Below, in pieces: positions 17,020 through 26,629 of a stretch of DNA of 64,000 bases. The first letter of the stretch is position 1. Every line of letters begins with the position of its first letter. Source of the stretch: Deltaproteobacteria bacterium (lineage in GTDB: Bacteria > JADJOY01); NCBI GenBank assembly GCA_016713535.1, contig JADJOY010000020.1, positions 216,769-280,768 of the forward strand, in the 5' to 3' direction. Both the position numbers and the translations under genes were made by a program. Below the pieces are notes generated by a model. It worked only from the letters and a program-made list of their open reading frames with translations. It searched no databases and had not been told where the DNA came from.

Positions 17020-17871
17020 TCACGGCTTGATCATCTTCTCCAGGGTGTGGAGCTGGCTCATCGCCCACGGGATGAGGACGAGGCTGGTGGCGTCGAAGAA
17101 GCCGTGGGCGAAGACGGCGGGCCAGATCGAGCGGTGGAAAACCAGGATGCCGCCGAGCGCAACCCCGAGCACGCCCGCGAACGCCGACGCCATCGGGCCC
17201 TGCGGCGCATGGCCGAGCCCGAACACGATCGCCGCGAGCACCACCGCCACGAGCTGACCGCGCGTCGAGGCGAAGCGCTCCGGCCATAGCGCACGGAAAC
17301 CCGCGAGCATCCCGGCACGCCACAGCTCCTCACGCAGCCCGCCGAGGCCGAAGCTCACCACCGTGAGCGCGAGCGCCAGGTAGATCGGGTCGTCGCGCAG
17401 CGCGCTCACGCTGACGAGCGCCTCGACCTTGGGGCGGTGCTCCTGGAAGAACATACCGATGCGCTCGACCGTGAGCCCGCCCACCGCCGTCACGACGCCC
17501 ACGGCGAAGAGCACCACCACGCCGAGCAGCACGCGGATGCCGAGCGAATACGCGAAGCCGAGCGGCACGCACGTCCACCGCACGCGCTTCGCCAGGTAGA
17601 GCTCGCTCGCCGTGGCCCGCGACGCGAGCAGCGCGAGCCCGAACACCAGCCCGAAGATCGAGAGCTCCCACAAGCAGCCCACCGCCAGCCCCGCGGCCGC
17701 GCCCGCGAGCAGCGGCCCTCCCTCGCCTCGCGTGAGCCAGCCGATCAGCCCGAGGACCGGCGGGTAGAGCCCGAGGATCGCGAGGTGGAACCACCAGCGC
17801 GGGCGGCGCGCGGGCTGGGGCAGCGGCGGATCGGGCGGCGCGATCAGCGGGGAGTCGGGAGCGGCGTCCAT
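17020..17871 (-). CDS. CPBP-family intramembrane metalloprotease (CAAX protease-like)
   Basis: The protein is 283 residues with a Pro-rich cytoplasmic N-terminus and about eight hydrophobic helices. The Abi/CAAX signature is present: GGLREELWRAGML (EExxxR), then GLGHAPQGPMASA (conserved His) and AVFAHGFFDATSLV (HxxxD). These place it in the CPBP glutamic-type intramembrane protease family, whose members cleave prenylated or bacteriocin-related peptides or serve as immunity proteins. It starts an apparent three-gene minus-strand unit. The native substrate is unknown. Confidence 0.85.
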   Translation of the reverse strand: MDAAPDSPLIAPPDPPLPQPARRPRWWFHLAILGLYPPVLGLIGWLTRGEGGPLLAGAAAGLAVGCLWELSIFGLVFGLALLASRATASELYLAKRVRWTCVPLGFAYSLGIRVLLGVVVLFAVGVVTAVGGLTVERIGMFFQEHRPKVEALVSVSALRDDPIYLALALTVVSFGLGGLREELWRAGMLAGFRALWPERFASTRGQLVAVVLAAIVFGLGHAPQGPMASAFAGVLGVALGGILVFHRSIWPAVFAHGFFDATSLVLIPWAMSQLHTLEKMIKP

Positions 17872-17934
17872 GGTGGCGAGCGCACAGTTACCACGCGATC
17901 GCCGTCGACAGCACGGAATAGAACCGCGCCCCGC

Positions 17935-18420
17935 TCACCTCGCGCTCGTCGCGCCGACACCCTCGCCCGTCATGGCCGCGGCGAGCGCCCCGAGCATCCG
18001 TCCCCAGCCCTCCTCGATGCGCGCCGCGTGGGGCGCCCAGTCGGGGTGGAGGTGGTGGGTCACGGTGATCTGCGACGTCGAGCCGTCCGCGGCGGGGGCG
18101 CGGATGTCGACCTCCACCCGGCTGTCCTCGTCGGAGGCTGGCGCGACACCCCACGTGAACGCGAGGCGGCGTGGACGATCGAGCTCGAGGTAGCGGCCGA
18201 GGTGCTCGAGCTCGTCACCGTCGCGGCGCACCACGAACGAGAAGTGGCCACCCACGTGCGGATCGGTGACGAGCCGCACGATCTCCTCGTCGCGGACCGA
18301 CGGCCCGAACATCCAGCGCCCGAGCACGGCGGGGTCGAGCCACGCGTCGAAGAGACGCTCGGGCGGAGCATCGATCGACTGCGTGACGGTCGCGTTCGAG
18401 ATCGGCTCGGAGGTGGTCAT
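17935..18420 (-). CDS. SRPBCC / AHSA1-family protein
   Basis: The protein is 161 residues. The N-terminus (VTQSIDAPPERLFDAWLDP) followed by LGRWMFGP, FSFVVRRDGDELEHLGRYLE and a C-terminal helix (WGRMLGALAAAM) match the START/Bet v1-like AHSA1 domain with its hydrophobic ligand pocket. In bacteria such genes often accompany ArsR regulators, but none is adjacent. It is probably a ligand-binding or stress-related protein. The start is ATG at 18420. Confidence 0.82.
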   Translation of the reverse strand: MTTSEPISNATVTQSIDAPPERLFDAWLDPAVLGRWMFGPSVRDEEIVRLVTDPHVGGHFSFVVRRDGDELEHLGRYLELDRPRRLAFTWGVAPASDEDSRVEVDIRAPAADGSTSQITVTHHLHPDWAPHAARIEEGWGRMLGALAAAMTGEGVGATSAR

Positions 18421-18980
18421 GTGGGCGTCGTCTCCTGGGCTGGCGTCTCGCCTCGGTATAACCGCGGCGCCGTCGAGCCGCTTCGGCGCTGCCCACGCGG
18501 TGCCGGGAATCGGACCGTCGGTCCGTTAACCGGACGGATACGAGAGAGGCTACAGGCCCGGCGCGCGCGGCGCGCGACACCTCGGCGGCCGCGTTCCCGC
18601 AATGATCTCGCTGGCTCGATCGCGCTCAGACGTGCTCCAGAGCGGCGCGGGCGCTTCCGGCACACGCCTTGCCCCTTCGCGTGTCGACTCGTGGGTCCGG
18701 CACCCCGCCGGTCGCCGGGTCGCGGGGGCGACCATGAACTTGCTCGGCTACCTGATCTTCGGCCTCGAAGTCGTCGCGCTGGCCGCGCTGTCGCAGCTCT
18801 GGCTGGCGGTTCGGGTGCAGCGCTTCCTCGGCATCTTCGCGGCCCAGGATCGGCGCGTGGGCGGAGCCCGGACGAGAGAACGCGGGGCACGAGCCGGAAA
18901 TCGAGCCCCGTCTCGCGGCGTGAGCGGCGCGCGCCGCGGCGGCGCGGCGCTACACTCGGCTTCCGCACCCGGAGGCCGAC
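18421..18980. other. Intergenic region with possible small membrane-protein ORF
   Basis: This is about 560 bp between divergent genes. From ATG 18734 a frame encodes a convincing transmembrane helix (MNLLGYLIFGLEVVALAALS) but then turns into Arg-rich shadow sequence, so a short or frameshifted membrane protein is possible. An inverted repeat GTCCGTTAACCGGAC near 18523 could be an operator. Otherwise I see nothing. Confidence 0.3.
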
Positions 18981-19434
18981 ATGGATCGACTCGCATCTCG
19001 CCGCTCACGCCAGGCACTCGCCGTGGGCCGCGACGCTCGCCGCCACCGGCTGCACCGGCCAGTGGCGTGTCGTCGATCCCGTCACCGGCGTGAGCTGCGA
19101 GCTCGACGACACGGCACAGGTCCGCGACACGCTCTACTTCGGCCGTAACAAGCCGAGTGGCGGCGTGATCGCCGACGACGAGTGGAAGCGCTTCCTCGAC
19201 GAGGTCGTGACACCGCGCTTCCCGGACGGCCTGACGGTGCTGGAAGCGACCGGCCAGTGGAAGGGGAAGAGCGGCGTCGTCGAGCAGGAGCGCTCGGAGG
19301 TGGTGACGCTCCTGCACGCGCCCGATGAAGCCTCGACGAACGCGGTGCGCGACATCGCGGCCGAGTACAAGCGCCGCTTCGGGCAGGAGGCGGTGCTGCG
19401 CGAGCGCACCGCGACCTGCGCGCGCTTCGAGTGA
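18981..19434 (+). CDS. DUF3574 lipoprotein (frameshift in signal peptide)
   Basis: The mature part (SCELDDTAQVRDTLYFGRNK, then GGVIADDEWKRFLDEVVTPR, PDGLTVLEATGQW) is a clear DUF3574 domain, a small periplasmic lipoprotein family of unknown function. ATG 18981 follows a good GGAGG and begins MDRLASRRSRQALAV. Removing one G in GTGGGCCGC near 19022-19026 joins it to ATLAATGCTGQWRV, giving a complete lipoprotein signal with lipobox ATGC. I therefore read one gene with a single-base insertion. Its stop overlaps the GTG start of aroE (GTGA). Confidence 0.7.
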
Positions 19435-20290
19435 GCGGCGTGGCGATGGCGATCACGGGCCGCACCCGCCTGCTCGCGCTGATCGCCGATCCGGTGGCGC
19501 AGGCGCGCTCGCCCGCCGCGGTGAACCGGCTCCTCGCCGAGCGCGGGCGCGGCGGCGACTTCGTGATGGTCGCGGCGAAGGTGGCGCCGGAGCGGCTCGC
19601 AAACGCCGTGTCGGGGCTCCGCGCGATCGACAGCTTCGCGGGCGCGGTGGTGTCGATGCCGCACAAGGAGACGATCGTACCGCTCCTCGACGGGCTCACC
19701 GAGGAGGCGACGCTGACGCGCGTGGTGAACGTGTTCCGCCGCGAGGCCGATGGCCGGCTGGTGGGCACGATCCTCGACGGCGAGGGCTTCGTCGCGGGCC
19801 TGCGCGGCGCCGGCCACGAGGTGCGCGGCGCACGCTGCTTGCTCGTGGGCGCTGGCGGCGCCGCCACGGCGATCGCGTTCCGGCTCGCGCGCGAGCGGTG
19901 CGGCGACTCACGATCGTGAACCGCACCGCGGCGCGCGGCGAGGCGCTCGCGGCGCGCGTGCGCGCGGCGTTCCCCGGTGTCGCCGTGATCACCGCGGCGA
20001 GCGCCGACCTCGCGCGGCGCGACCTCGATCTCGCGATCAACGGCACCTCGCTCGGCATGAACATCGGCGATCCGCTGCCGCTCCCCCTCGACGTGGTGCG
20101 GCGCACCCAGCTCGTCGCCGAGTGCGTCGCGGCAGTCGAGATCACGCCGCTCCTCGCCGCCGCCCGCGACGCCGGCCGCGCCATCCACACCGGCGTCCCC
20201 ATGCTCACCGCCCAGCTCGAGCTGCTGGTGGATTTTCTGGTCGGAGGCGAGCGCTCGCAATCGGACGCGATCGTGCGGCGATCGCCGTGA
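19431..20290 (+). CDS. aroE: Shikimate dehydrogenase (one frameshift)
   Basis: The first frame (19431 to ~19899) has the shikimate-binding N-terminal domain: LIADPVAQARSPAAVNRLL, the catalytic Lys in VVSMPHKET and LDGEGFVAGL. A Rossmann turn, LLVGAGGAATAIAF, follows. The second frame continues with LTIVNRTAARGEALA, INGTSLGMNIGDPLPL, the VVxxxxxTPLL-like VAAVEITPLLAAARD and the QLELLVDFLVG ending. Adding one G after GAGCGG near 19899 restores ...ARERVRRLTIVNRT. AroE is normally essential for aromatic amino acid synthesis (3-dehydroshikimate to shikimate). An assembly indel is therefore more likely than a true mutation unless there is another copy. Confidence 0.8.
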
Positions 20291-20705
20291 CATCCCGGCG
20301 GGCTCGCGCCCGCCGCTACGAGGGCGATCGAACGGCGAACCACGACCCGGCGGCGCATACGTCATCACGTATCGCCGGGCACGCGGCGCGTGCCCCTCCG
20401 AACAGCCGGCCGTGGAGGGGAGGGCGTCAGCCCTCCCGGCGCACGACACCGGCACCATCGCTCGTAGGGGCGACCGCGAGGTCGCCCGCGATCGGCTGCG
20501 GACAGAGATCCACGCGAACGACGATGCGTTCGAGGCGGCGTATCGCCGGCGCGCCGGAGGCGCGCCCTCCATACCGGGATCGACGTGTCGGCGGCGCGGA
20601 CGATGTCGTCGTATCGCCGGGCGCGGCGCGTGCCCCTCCGAACAGCCAGCCGTGGAGGGGACGGCGTCAGCCCTCCCGGCGCACGACCGTGGAGAGCCCG
20701 CGCCG
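20291..20705. repeat. Cluster of intergenic hairpin modules
   Basis: The order is CCCGGCGGGCTCGCGCCCGC-CGCTAC; CGTATCGCCGGGCACGCGGC-GCGTGCCCCTCC; CGTGGAGGGGAGGGCGTCAG-CCCTCCC; GTAGGGGCGACCGCGAGGTC-GCCCGCGATCG; GCGCGCCGGAGGCGCGCCCTCC. The second and third modules then recur near 20610-20690. The gap separates convergent aroE and the PLP enzyme gene and has no coding signal. Confidence 0.8.
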
Positions 20706-20713
20706 TCAGGCGA

Positions 20714-21922
20714 TCACAGGAAGCACTGGCCCTGGCCGCGATACGTGGGCTCCCGCCCGACCACCCGACCCTCGCGCACCAGCAGGTACTCGGTGAACCG
20801 CTCGGCGAGCTCGCCGGCTTTCGCGTGGCGGAAGATCACCGGATCGCCGAGATGAATCGGCGGCGCGCCCGCGGGCAACTTGAGCGGCGTCTGCACCTCG
20901 CCCGCGCCCTCGTTCGGCAGGTACGTGAGCCCCGCCGGGAGCCACGGCAGCGGCAGCTTCTCCCAGCTCGGCGTTCCCGACGCGACGTAGCCGCCGCCGT
21001 GGCAGGTGACGAAGCCGGGGTCGGAGACGCGGCACGCCTCCAACGCGAAGAACGCGGCGGGCTCGCAGTCGATCGACTCGAAGTAGTCGAAGATGTGCGA
21101 GCACACGAAGCCCGAGCCGACGGTCACCTCGGTGACACACGCCTCGGCGGCGGTGCTCTGCACGCTGCCCGTGCCGCCGCCGTTGACCAGCTCGAGCGCG
21201 AACCCCTCACGCGCGAGCAGCTCGACGGCGGCCGCGCGCAGTCGCGCGACGTCGGGGATCGAGATCCGCTTGAGCGTCCGACTCACGCGGTTCATCGCCG
21301 GGCTGAACGGACTCTTGTCGGGGAAGCCCGCAATGTGCGCCTCGTACGCCATGAGCCCCGCGAGCCGCACACCGTCGATCCGCGCCGCCGCCCGCGCCAG
21401 CTCGAGCACCTGACCCGGCTCGCGCAGCGGGCTGCGCCGCACGCCGAGGTGGACGTGGCCACCCGCGCGCCGGTACGACACGTCGAGCTCGGCAACGGCG
21501 CGCAGCTCCACTCCCGCCGCGCGCCCCGCCTGACCGATCGCTTCTAGGTGCGCGAGCGAGTCCGCCATCGCCCACACCGTGCGGCCCGCCGCGGCGGCGC
21601 GTGCGAGCGCCTCGAGCGCCAGCGGCTGCACCGTGGGATAGGCGACGAGCAGATCGTCGAAGCCTTCGTTCGCGAGGAACGCGCACTCCTCGGCGGTGAA
21701 GCCCATGATGCCGCGGAACGCAGGCCCGCCACGCTCGAGGATGCGCCGGAGCAGCCCCACGTGGCGCACCGACTTCGAGCCCACGCGTAGCCGCTTGCCG
21801 GTTCCTTCGAGCGCGCCGCGGATGCGGTCGACGTTGCGGTCGAGGGCGTCGAGATCGACCACCGCGGCGGGCAGCCGCTCGCCGGCCAGGAGCGTGCGGA
21901 AGTCGGTCCAGGTGGGCGCCAT
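20714..21922 (-). CDS. D-threonine aldolase / D-serine deaminase-like PLP enzyme
   Basis: The protein is 402 residues. The N-terminal alanine-racemase-type TIM barrel has AAVVDLDALDRNVDRI and the PLP-lysine region RVGSKSVRH. The barrel continues with LMAYEAHIAGF and GGGTGSVQST, the phosphate-binding loop. The C-terminal beta domain (FVTCHGGGYVASG; LGDPVIFRHAKAGELAERF) is of the D-threonine aldolase/DSD1 family, which acts on D-beta-hydroxy amino acids. The HxxxC-like metal motif is not obvious. The start ATG 21922 lies about 27 bases downstream of the NnrS-like gene, so they are probably co-transcribed. The exact substrate is uncertain. Confidence 0.78.
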   Translation of the reverse strand: MAPTWTDFRTLLAGERLPAAVVDLDALDRNVDRIRGALEGTGKRLRVGSKSVRHVGLLRRILERGGPAFRGIMGFTAEECAFLANEGFDDLLVAYPTVQPLALEALARAAAAGRTVWAMADSLAHLEAIGQAGRAAGVELRAVAELDVSYRRAGGHVHLGVRRSPLREPGQVLELARAAARIDGVRLAGLMAYEAHIAGFPDKSPFSPAMNRVSRTLKRISIPDVARLRAAAVELLAREGFALELVNGGGTGSVQSTAAEACVTEVTVGSGFVCSHIFDYFESIDCEPAAFFALEACRVSDPGFVTCHGGGYVASGTPSWEKLPLPWLPAGLTYLPNEGAGEVQTPLKLPAGAPPIHLGDPVIFRHAKAGELAERFTEYLLVREGRVVGREPTYRGQGQCFL

Positions 21923-21949
21923 CGCGATCCGCTCCGCTCGTGGTCGTGC

Positions 21950-23149
21950 TCAGGCCGCGCGCGGCCGGCGCCGCCGGTGGCTTGAAGAGCTTCGGCCCGA
22001 CGAACATAAGCCAGATCCCCGTGCCGATCATCCACAACAGCGCCGCCGACGCGAGGTGCTCGTAGTAGGTGTGGCTCAGGTCGGCCGCCACCCGCGCGAA
22101 GAGGGCCAGCACCACCAGCACGCCCATCCACACGATCGCGCGGTGGCTGGTGAGCATCATCGTGTCGAGGCCCGGCACGTGCGCGTAGATCACGTGGGTC
22201 GCCACCGCCAGCACCATCAGGCTGTAGCCGCCGATGAAGAGCACGTGCAGCGACGCCACCCGCAGGATCGGCGCCATCCCCGAGAGCGCGACACCGAACG
22301 CCGTGAGCCGCACCGGAGCCAGAGCAGCCGGCGATGGAAGCCCGCCTTCTGGGGCGCCCGCCACGCGCCGCCGCCGAGCGCGAGCCCGAGCGCCACGACG
22401 CCGCCGCGCACGATCGGCGCGGCGCGCATCCAGCCCATCGACTCGGCCACCAGCGACGCCACGATCACCAGGCCCACACCCGCGTAGAGCCCCGCGCGGC
22501 GGGTCTCGCGCGGCGAGCTACCCAGGTCCGCCGGCGGCGGCCAGCCGCCCACCAGCGGCAGCACCAGCGCCCCCACGCCCACGACCAGGCACAAGAACAC
22601 GCCCTGCTCGATGAAGAGCCGGCCGAGCACGTACATCCAGGAGGCACCCTTCACGTGCGGGCCAGCGAGCACGAAGACCGGCCCGAGCAGCCCCTGGATC
22701 GCCGCGATCGGCACCAGCACGAAGGCCGCTGGCGGGCGCCGCCGCGCCTTGGCGCCGACGAAGCGCGTGAGCGCGAAGCGGCTCAGGATCGCGAGCAGCC
22801 CCACGTAGCCCGCCATCATCACCTGCCGCGCCACCGGTCCGCCGACCACGCCGGCCGCGGTGATCGTGACGAGGAGCGAGAGGCTCGCGGCGAGCTCGCC
22901 GTGGGTCGGCGGCGGCGACTGGGTGCGGCGCGGCAACGCCGTGAGCAGGAAGCCGAGGGCGAACGCCATCGTGAACGCCTGCATCTGGATGAAGCCGTGC
23001 AGCTCGCACGAGTACGCCTGGATCAGGTGGAGCGGGAAGAGCACCCACTGCGAGAGCCCCGCCCAGCCGATCAGCACGCCGAGCGGGAAGAAGAGGCGGA
23101 ACGGCTCGGTCTGCCACACGCTCGGAGGCGAAGGCGTCGGCTCGGTCAT
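21950..23149 (-). CDS. NnrS-family haem/copper membrane protein (frameshifted)
   Basis: From ATG 23149 ([20 protein letters not shown]) the protein shows the NnrS start, including [16 protein letters not shown] and [19 protein letters not shown], and about ten hydrophobic helices. Near 22322 the frame changes: the next frame carries the family's C-terminal helices ([39 protein letters not shown]). A further shift before the likely TGA at 21950-21952 is needed to end the gene ahead of the PLP enzyme. NnrS proteins are linked to nitric-oxide stress and denitrification and are predicted haem/copper membrane proteins. The conserved His residues (LHGF, LHVLF, THVIYAH) are present. Confidence 0.72.
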
Positions 23150-23273
23150 CGGTCCTCGAAGGCGGCGGGAGCGCGCGTGGACACGCGCGGGTCGTCGGGA
23201 GACGCCCGATCCTAGCCGAAACTGGCCCCTGGAGGTCCCCCAGAGGCCCAAATGGGCCCCTTTTCGAGGGGAA

Positions 23274-23301
23274 TTCAAACAAAATGAAAGCAAGATATAA
23301 C
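23274..23301 (+). promoter_or_regulatory. Sigma-70-like promoter in an AT-rich island upstream of the galT unit
   Basis: TTCAAA (23274-23279), a 16-bp spacer and TATAAC (23296-23301) lie in a markedly A/T-rich stretch (about 23265-23335) that contrasts with the surrounding GC-rich DNA. The orientation points to the membrane protein and galT genes. Confidence 0.55.
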
Positions 23302-23330
23302 AGTTTTCGCAATCAACTATTTGCTATTCT

Positions 23331-23350
23331 CTGCTGGCAGTTGCCAGCAG
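23331..23350. promoter_or_regulatory. Perfect inverted repeat, candidate operator
   Basis: CTGCTGGCA-GT-TGCCAGCAG has 9-bp arms and a 2-bp centre. It lies about 30 bp after the proposed -10 element, so a repressor bound here would block early transcription. No regulator gene is adjacent. Confidence 0.5.
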
Positions 23351-23422
23351 GATTAAGGCCCCGCCCGGCGCTTGCGCGGTGGTACGATTCCGCCCCGTTG
23401 CCGCCTCAGGAGGCCTTCTCTC

Positions 23423-24547
23423 GTGGTGCTCGAAGGACCGTTTCTCGCCGCCGAGCGCCTGCCTCCCCTCGACCCCCGCGTGCTGGTGGTCCCGGCGTCG
23501 CTGGCGCTGGCGCTGCTCCTGGTCCACAGCGTGCGGCACCGCGGGCTGGCGGCGACGCTCACGTTCTGCGCGCTGTGCGTCGCGTGGTACGTGCCGAAGG
23601 AGCTCGCGATCACGGCGCGCGCCCTCAACGAGCACCGCTACACCGTCACCATGGACACGGTGAAGCTCTTCGGCATCCCGCTGGTGCTGCCGATCGGCTA
23701 CGTCTTCACCGGCACCGTGAGCTGGGCGCTCGCCGAGCGCATCACCGCGCGGCTCCCCGGCTGCAAGGACCAGCTCTTCGCGGTGCTAGCGGTGTGGCTG
23801 CTCGTGACGTCCGCCATCGCCTACGTCATGGAGGCGACCGGCACCACCGGCGGCTGGTGGTTCTGGGAGGAGAACGACGGCATCTGGCGCGAGCAGACCG
23901 TCGAGCACCGCCTCGCCACCAACTCGGGGACGATCCACCCGATCATCCCGTACGCGCCGGTCTACGGCTGGGCGCTCTACATGCTGCCGCTCGCGGCGGT
24001 CTACCTGAGCGTGTGCTTCACGCGGCTGCGGACGGTGCGGCTCCGGTGGTTCTACGGGCTGGCGGCGATGGTCGCGTATTTCTGCCTGGCACTCGCCAAT
24101 GGGCTCTTCGCGGCGCTGATCGCGCTCTACGTGGCGGTGCCGCTGGCGCGCGTGCCCCTCGCGACACCGCGGCGCGAGCTGGGCGGGGCCGGCTTCGCCG
24201 CGGCGCTGGTGCGGTGGGCGCCCGAGGTCGGTGTCGCGATGATGCTCGCCACGTCGTTCTACGTGCTGGTGCTCCACGGCCGCGACGTGTCGCTGCTCCA
24301 GTCGTGGCTGCCGCTCGCCGCGCTGCTCGCGATCGCGCACGCTGGACGATCCACTCTCGCGGTGGCGACCCTGCTCTTCGCCGGGCTCTTGCTCGTCGAG
24401 CTCACCTGGACGCCGCGCGTCCACCACGCCTGCGTCTACAGCGGGCTCCTGGTTCTGATGTCCGCGATCCGCACCTACCGCGAGCACCGCTCGCTCGCAC
24501 CGCTGTGGAGCGCCCTGCGCGCGCCGCTCACGGGAAGCTCCTCATGA
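23423..24547 (+). CDS. Multi-pass membrane protein, carotenoid-biosynthesis (CruF)-like
   Basis: The protein is about 374 residues from GTG 23423, with CAGGAGG at 23407-23413. Nine or ten hydrophobic helices are visible. The central region has [18 protein letters not shown] followed by [16 protein letters not shown], similar in layout to the GGWWxW...NxxGW signature of carotenoid hydratase/CruF-like membrane proteins, though the match is not strong enough for a firm call. The stop overlaps the ATG of galT as ATGA, so the two are made together. This suggests a role in glycolipid or carbohydrate-linked membrane chemistry. Confidence 0.6.
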   Translation: MVLEGPFLAAERLPPLDPRVLVVPASLALALLLVHSVRHRGLAATLTFCALCVAWYVPKELAITARALNEHRYTVTMDTVKLFGIPLVLPIGYVFTGTVSWALAERITARLPGCKDQLFAVLAVWLLVTSAIAYVMEATGTTGGWWFWEENDGIWREQTVEHRLATNSGTIHPIIPYAPVYGWALYMLPLAAVYLSVCFTRLRTVRLRWFYGLAAMVAYFCLALANGLFAALIALYVAVPLARVPLATPRRELGGAGFAAALVRWAPEVGVAMMLATSFYVLVLHGRDVSLLQSWLPLAALLAIAHAGRSTLAVATLLFAGLLLVELTWTPRVHHACVYSGLLVLMSAIRTYREHRSLAPLWSALRAPLTGSSS

Positions 24548-25665
24548 CCGCCTTCGACCTCACCCAGCACGTCCACCGCCGCTGGAACCCGCTCGCGGGA
24601 GAGTGGGTGCTGGTGTCGCCCCACCGCACCCAGCGCCCGTGGCAGGGCCAGTCCGAGAAGATCGCCGCCGCGGAGCGACCGCCGTTCGATCCCACCTGCT
24701 ACCTGTGCCCCGGCAACCCGCGCGCCGGTGGCGCGGTCACTCCGCCCTACGAGCACACCTACGTCTTCGACAACGACTTCCCCGGGCTCCTGCCCGACGC
24801 GGTCGAGGGCGAGGTCGACGCGGTGGGCGGGCTGGTCCACGCCGAACCCACGCGAGGCGTGTGCCGGGTGGTGTGCTTCTCGCCGCGCCACGACCTGAGC
24901 CTGGGCCAGCTCTCGATGACCGAGGTGCGGCGCGTGATCGACGCGTGGGCCGACGAGACCCAGGTGCTCGGCGCACGCGACTACATCGCCAACGTGCTGG
25001 TGTTCGAGAACCGTGGCGCGATGATGGGTGCGTCGAACCCGCACCCGCACGGGCAGATCTGGGCCACCGAGCAGATCCCCAACGAGATCGCGCGCGAGCT
25101 ACGCACCCAGACCGCGTACCACGCGCGAACGGGGCGCCCGCTCCTGCTCGACTACCTCGCGCACGAGCTCGCCGAGGAGAAGCGGCTGGTGCTCGTCAAC
25201 GACCATTTCGTGGCGCTGGTGCCGTTCTGGGCGGTGTGGCCGTTCGAGACCATGATCCTGCCGCGGCGCGCGGTGGGTGCGCTCGCCGACCTCGAGCCCG
25301 GCGAGCGCGACGCCCTCGCGGGCCTGATGCGGCGGCTCGCGGCGCGCTACGACCGCGTCTTCGACGTGCCCTTCCCCTACAGCCAGGGCTGGCACCAGCG
25401 CCCCACCGACGGCGGCGAGCACCCGGGCTGGCTGCTCCACGCCCACTACTACCCGCCGCTCCTGCGCTCCGCGACGGTGCGGAAGTTCATGGTCGGCTTC
25501 GAGATGCTCGGCGAGCCTCAGCGCGACATCCCGCCGGAAGCGGCGGCCGCGAAGCTGCGCGAAGTGGGGGATCCCCCCGAACCGTGGGGCGACGCCCGCA
25601 CCCGCACCGTAGGGGCGGGGCAAGTCCCCGCCCGCAGCACCCGATCGGGGCGTCGACGCTCGTAG
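24544..25665 (+). CDS. galT: Galactose-1-phosphate uridylyltransferase
   Basis: The protein is 373 residues. The type-1 GalT signatures are visible: [22 protein letters not shown] at the N-terminus, the zinc-type [23 protein letters not shown] and the active-site loop [19 protein letters not shown] with HPHxQ-like HPHGQ carrying the nucleophilic His. The C-terminal domain has [17 protein letters not shown] and [11 protein letters not shown]. It exchanges UMP between UDP-glucose and galactose-1-phosphate in the Leloir pathway. No galK or galE is adjacent. The last ~20 residues ([19 protein letters not shown]) are encoded by an intergenic hairpin module, so the original stop seems to have been replaced by repeat sequence. 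Confidence 0.93.
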   Translation: MTAFDLTQHVHRRWNPLAGEWVLVSPHRTQRPWQGQSEKIAAAERPPFDPTCYLCPGNPRAGGAVTPPYEHTYVFDNDFPGLLPDAVEGEVDAVGGLVHAEPTRGVCRVVCFSPRHDLSLGQLSMTEVRRVIDAWADETQVLGARDYIANVLVFENRGAMMGASNPHPHGQIWATEQIPNEIARELRTQTAYHARTGRPLLLDYLAHELAEEKRLVLVNDHFVALVPFWAVWPFETMILPRRAVGALADLEPGERDALAGLMRRLAARYDRVFDVPFPYSQGWHQRPTDGGEHPGWLLHAHYYPPLLRSATVRKFMVGFEMLGEPQRDIPPEAAAAKLREVGDPPEPWGDARTRTVGAGQVPARSTRSGRRRS

Positions 25666-25985
25666 CGGCCGCGAGGCCGCCGGGATCGGTGCGGATCGGC
25701 TCCATTTGCGCCCGCCGCTACACCTGCGAGCGAGCGGCTGGAGCGCGGCCGCTCCGTCGGCCGCCAGGGATCGATTGCGAATCCCCGGCCCGCCAGGAGG
25801 CGGGCCCTCCGAACCGGGGGCCAGGGCTCGGACAGGGATCGATCCCCACGGCGACGGATGGGCCGTCGTCGTATCGCCGGGCACGCGACGCGTGCCCCTC
25901 CCTCCCGACCGCGCCCGCGGTCGGCTCGCCCGCGGTCGGGCACGCCGAAGCGCATCCCGCCGTGTTTCCCCTCGCGCACGTCGGC
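25608..25985. repeat. Cluster of intergenic hairpin modules overlapping the end of galT
   Basis: The modules in order are GTAGGGGCGGGGCAAGTCCC-CGCCC; GTAGCGGCCGCGAGGCCGCC; CTGGAGCGCGGCCGCTCCGT-CGGCCGCCAG; GGCCCGCCAGGAGGCGGGCC-CTCC; CGTATCGCCGGGCACGCGAC-GCGTGCCCCTCC; and finally GCCCGCGGTCGG repeated twice. The third module differs from the 4930-5825 form in both arms at once (CGGCCG for CGCCCG), so the stem is kept. Confidence 0.82.
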
Positions 25986-25988
25986 GGC

Positions 25989-26516
25989 TCACTTCGCCGC
26001 GGGCGCCTGCGCGGACGGGTCGGGCGAGAGGTGCTCGTGGACCGCGATCCAGCCTCCGGCGCGGCGCTGGAAGACGATCGTCTCGCGCTCGCGCACCGTG
26101 CTCGGGCCACTGTTCATGGTGAGCTCGGTCCGCACCGAGTGGCTGAACACGGCCACGTCGCCCAAGAGCTGCACGCGCTGGTTGGACGAGCGGCAGCCAC
26201 GGACGTGGAAGCCGTCCTCCTTCTCCCACTTCGCCCACTCGGCCTCGTATTCGGCCCGGCTCTCGAGGCGACGCGGCGTGGTGTGGAACACGAACGTCGC
26301 CTCGGGCGCGAACCGTGCGAAGTAGGCCTTCGCGTCGTGGCGACCGAAGGCCGCGACGATCGCGTCGGCGGCCGCGGTCACCTCGGCGACCGTCCGCGCC
26401 TGGGGCGCGGGCTCGGCGTGCGCGACGGACGCGAGCGCGATCGCGCCGAGCGCCAACGTGGCAATGATCGTGCGTGAACGTGCTCCACCGAGGTGCCCTG
26501 CGAGTGCGATCGTCAT
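25989..26516 (-). CDS. Exported SnoaL/DUF4440-like protein
   Basis: The protein is 175 residues. A signal peptide with hydrophobic core TIIATLALGAIALASVA and a likely AHA cleavage site is followed by an NTF2-like fold: AADAIVAAFGRHDAKAYFAR, FAPEATFVFHTTPRRL, LLGDVAVFSHSVRTEL and the typical ending RRAGGWIAVHEHLSPDP. This is the SnoaL_3/DUF4440 pattern, a small cone-shaped barrel that may bind ligands or have isomerase activity. It stands alone between two repeat clusters. Confidence 0.8.
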   Translation of the reverse strand: MTIALAGHLGGARSRTIIATLALGAIALASVAHAEPAPQARTVAEVTAAADAIVAAFGRHDAKAYFARFAPEATFVFHTTPRRLESRAEYEAEWAKWEKEDGFHVRGCRSSNQRVQLLGDVAVFSHSVRTELTMNSGPSTVRERETIVFQRRAGGWIAVHEHLSPDPSAQAPAAK

Positions 26517-26629
26517 TCGGAGCTTTCGGTGCCTCGCGGGGAGGCGCGGGGAGGGTTCGGGCTGCGGCGGATCATCGGGTACGGGCGCACCCGCAGCAAG
26601 GCTGGTGTCTTCGTTCCTCGCACCTCACG

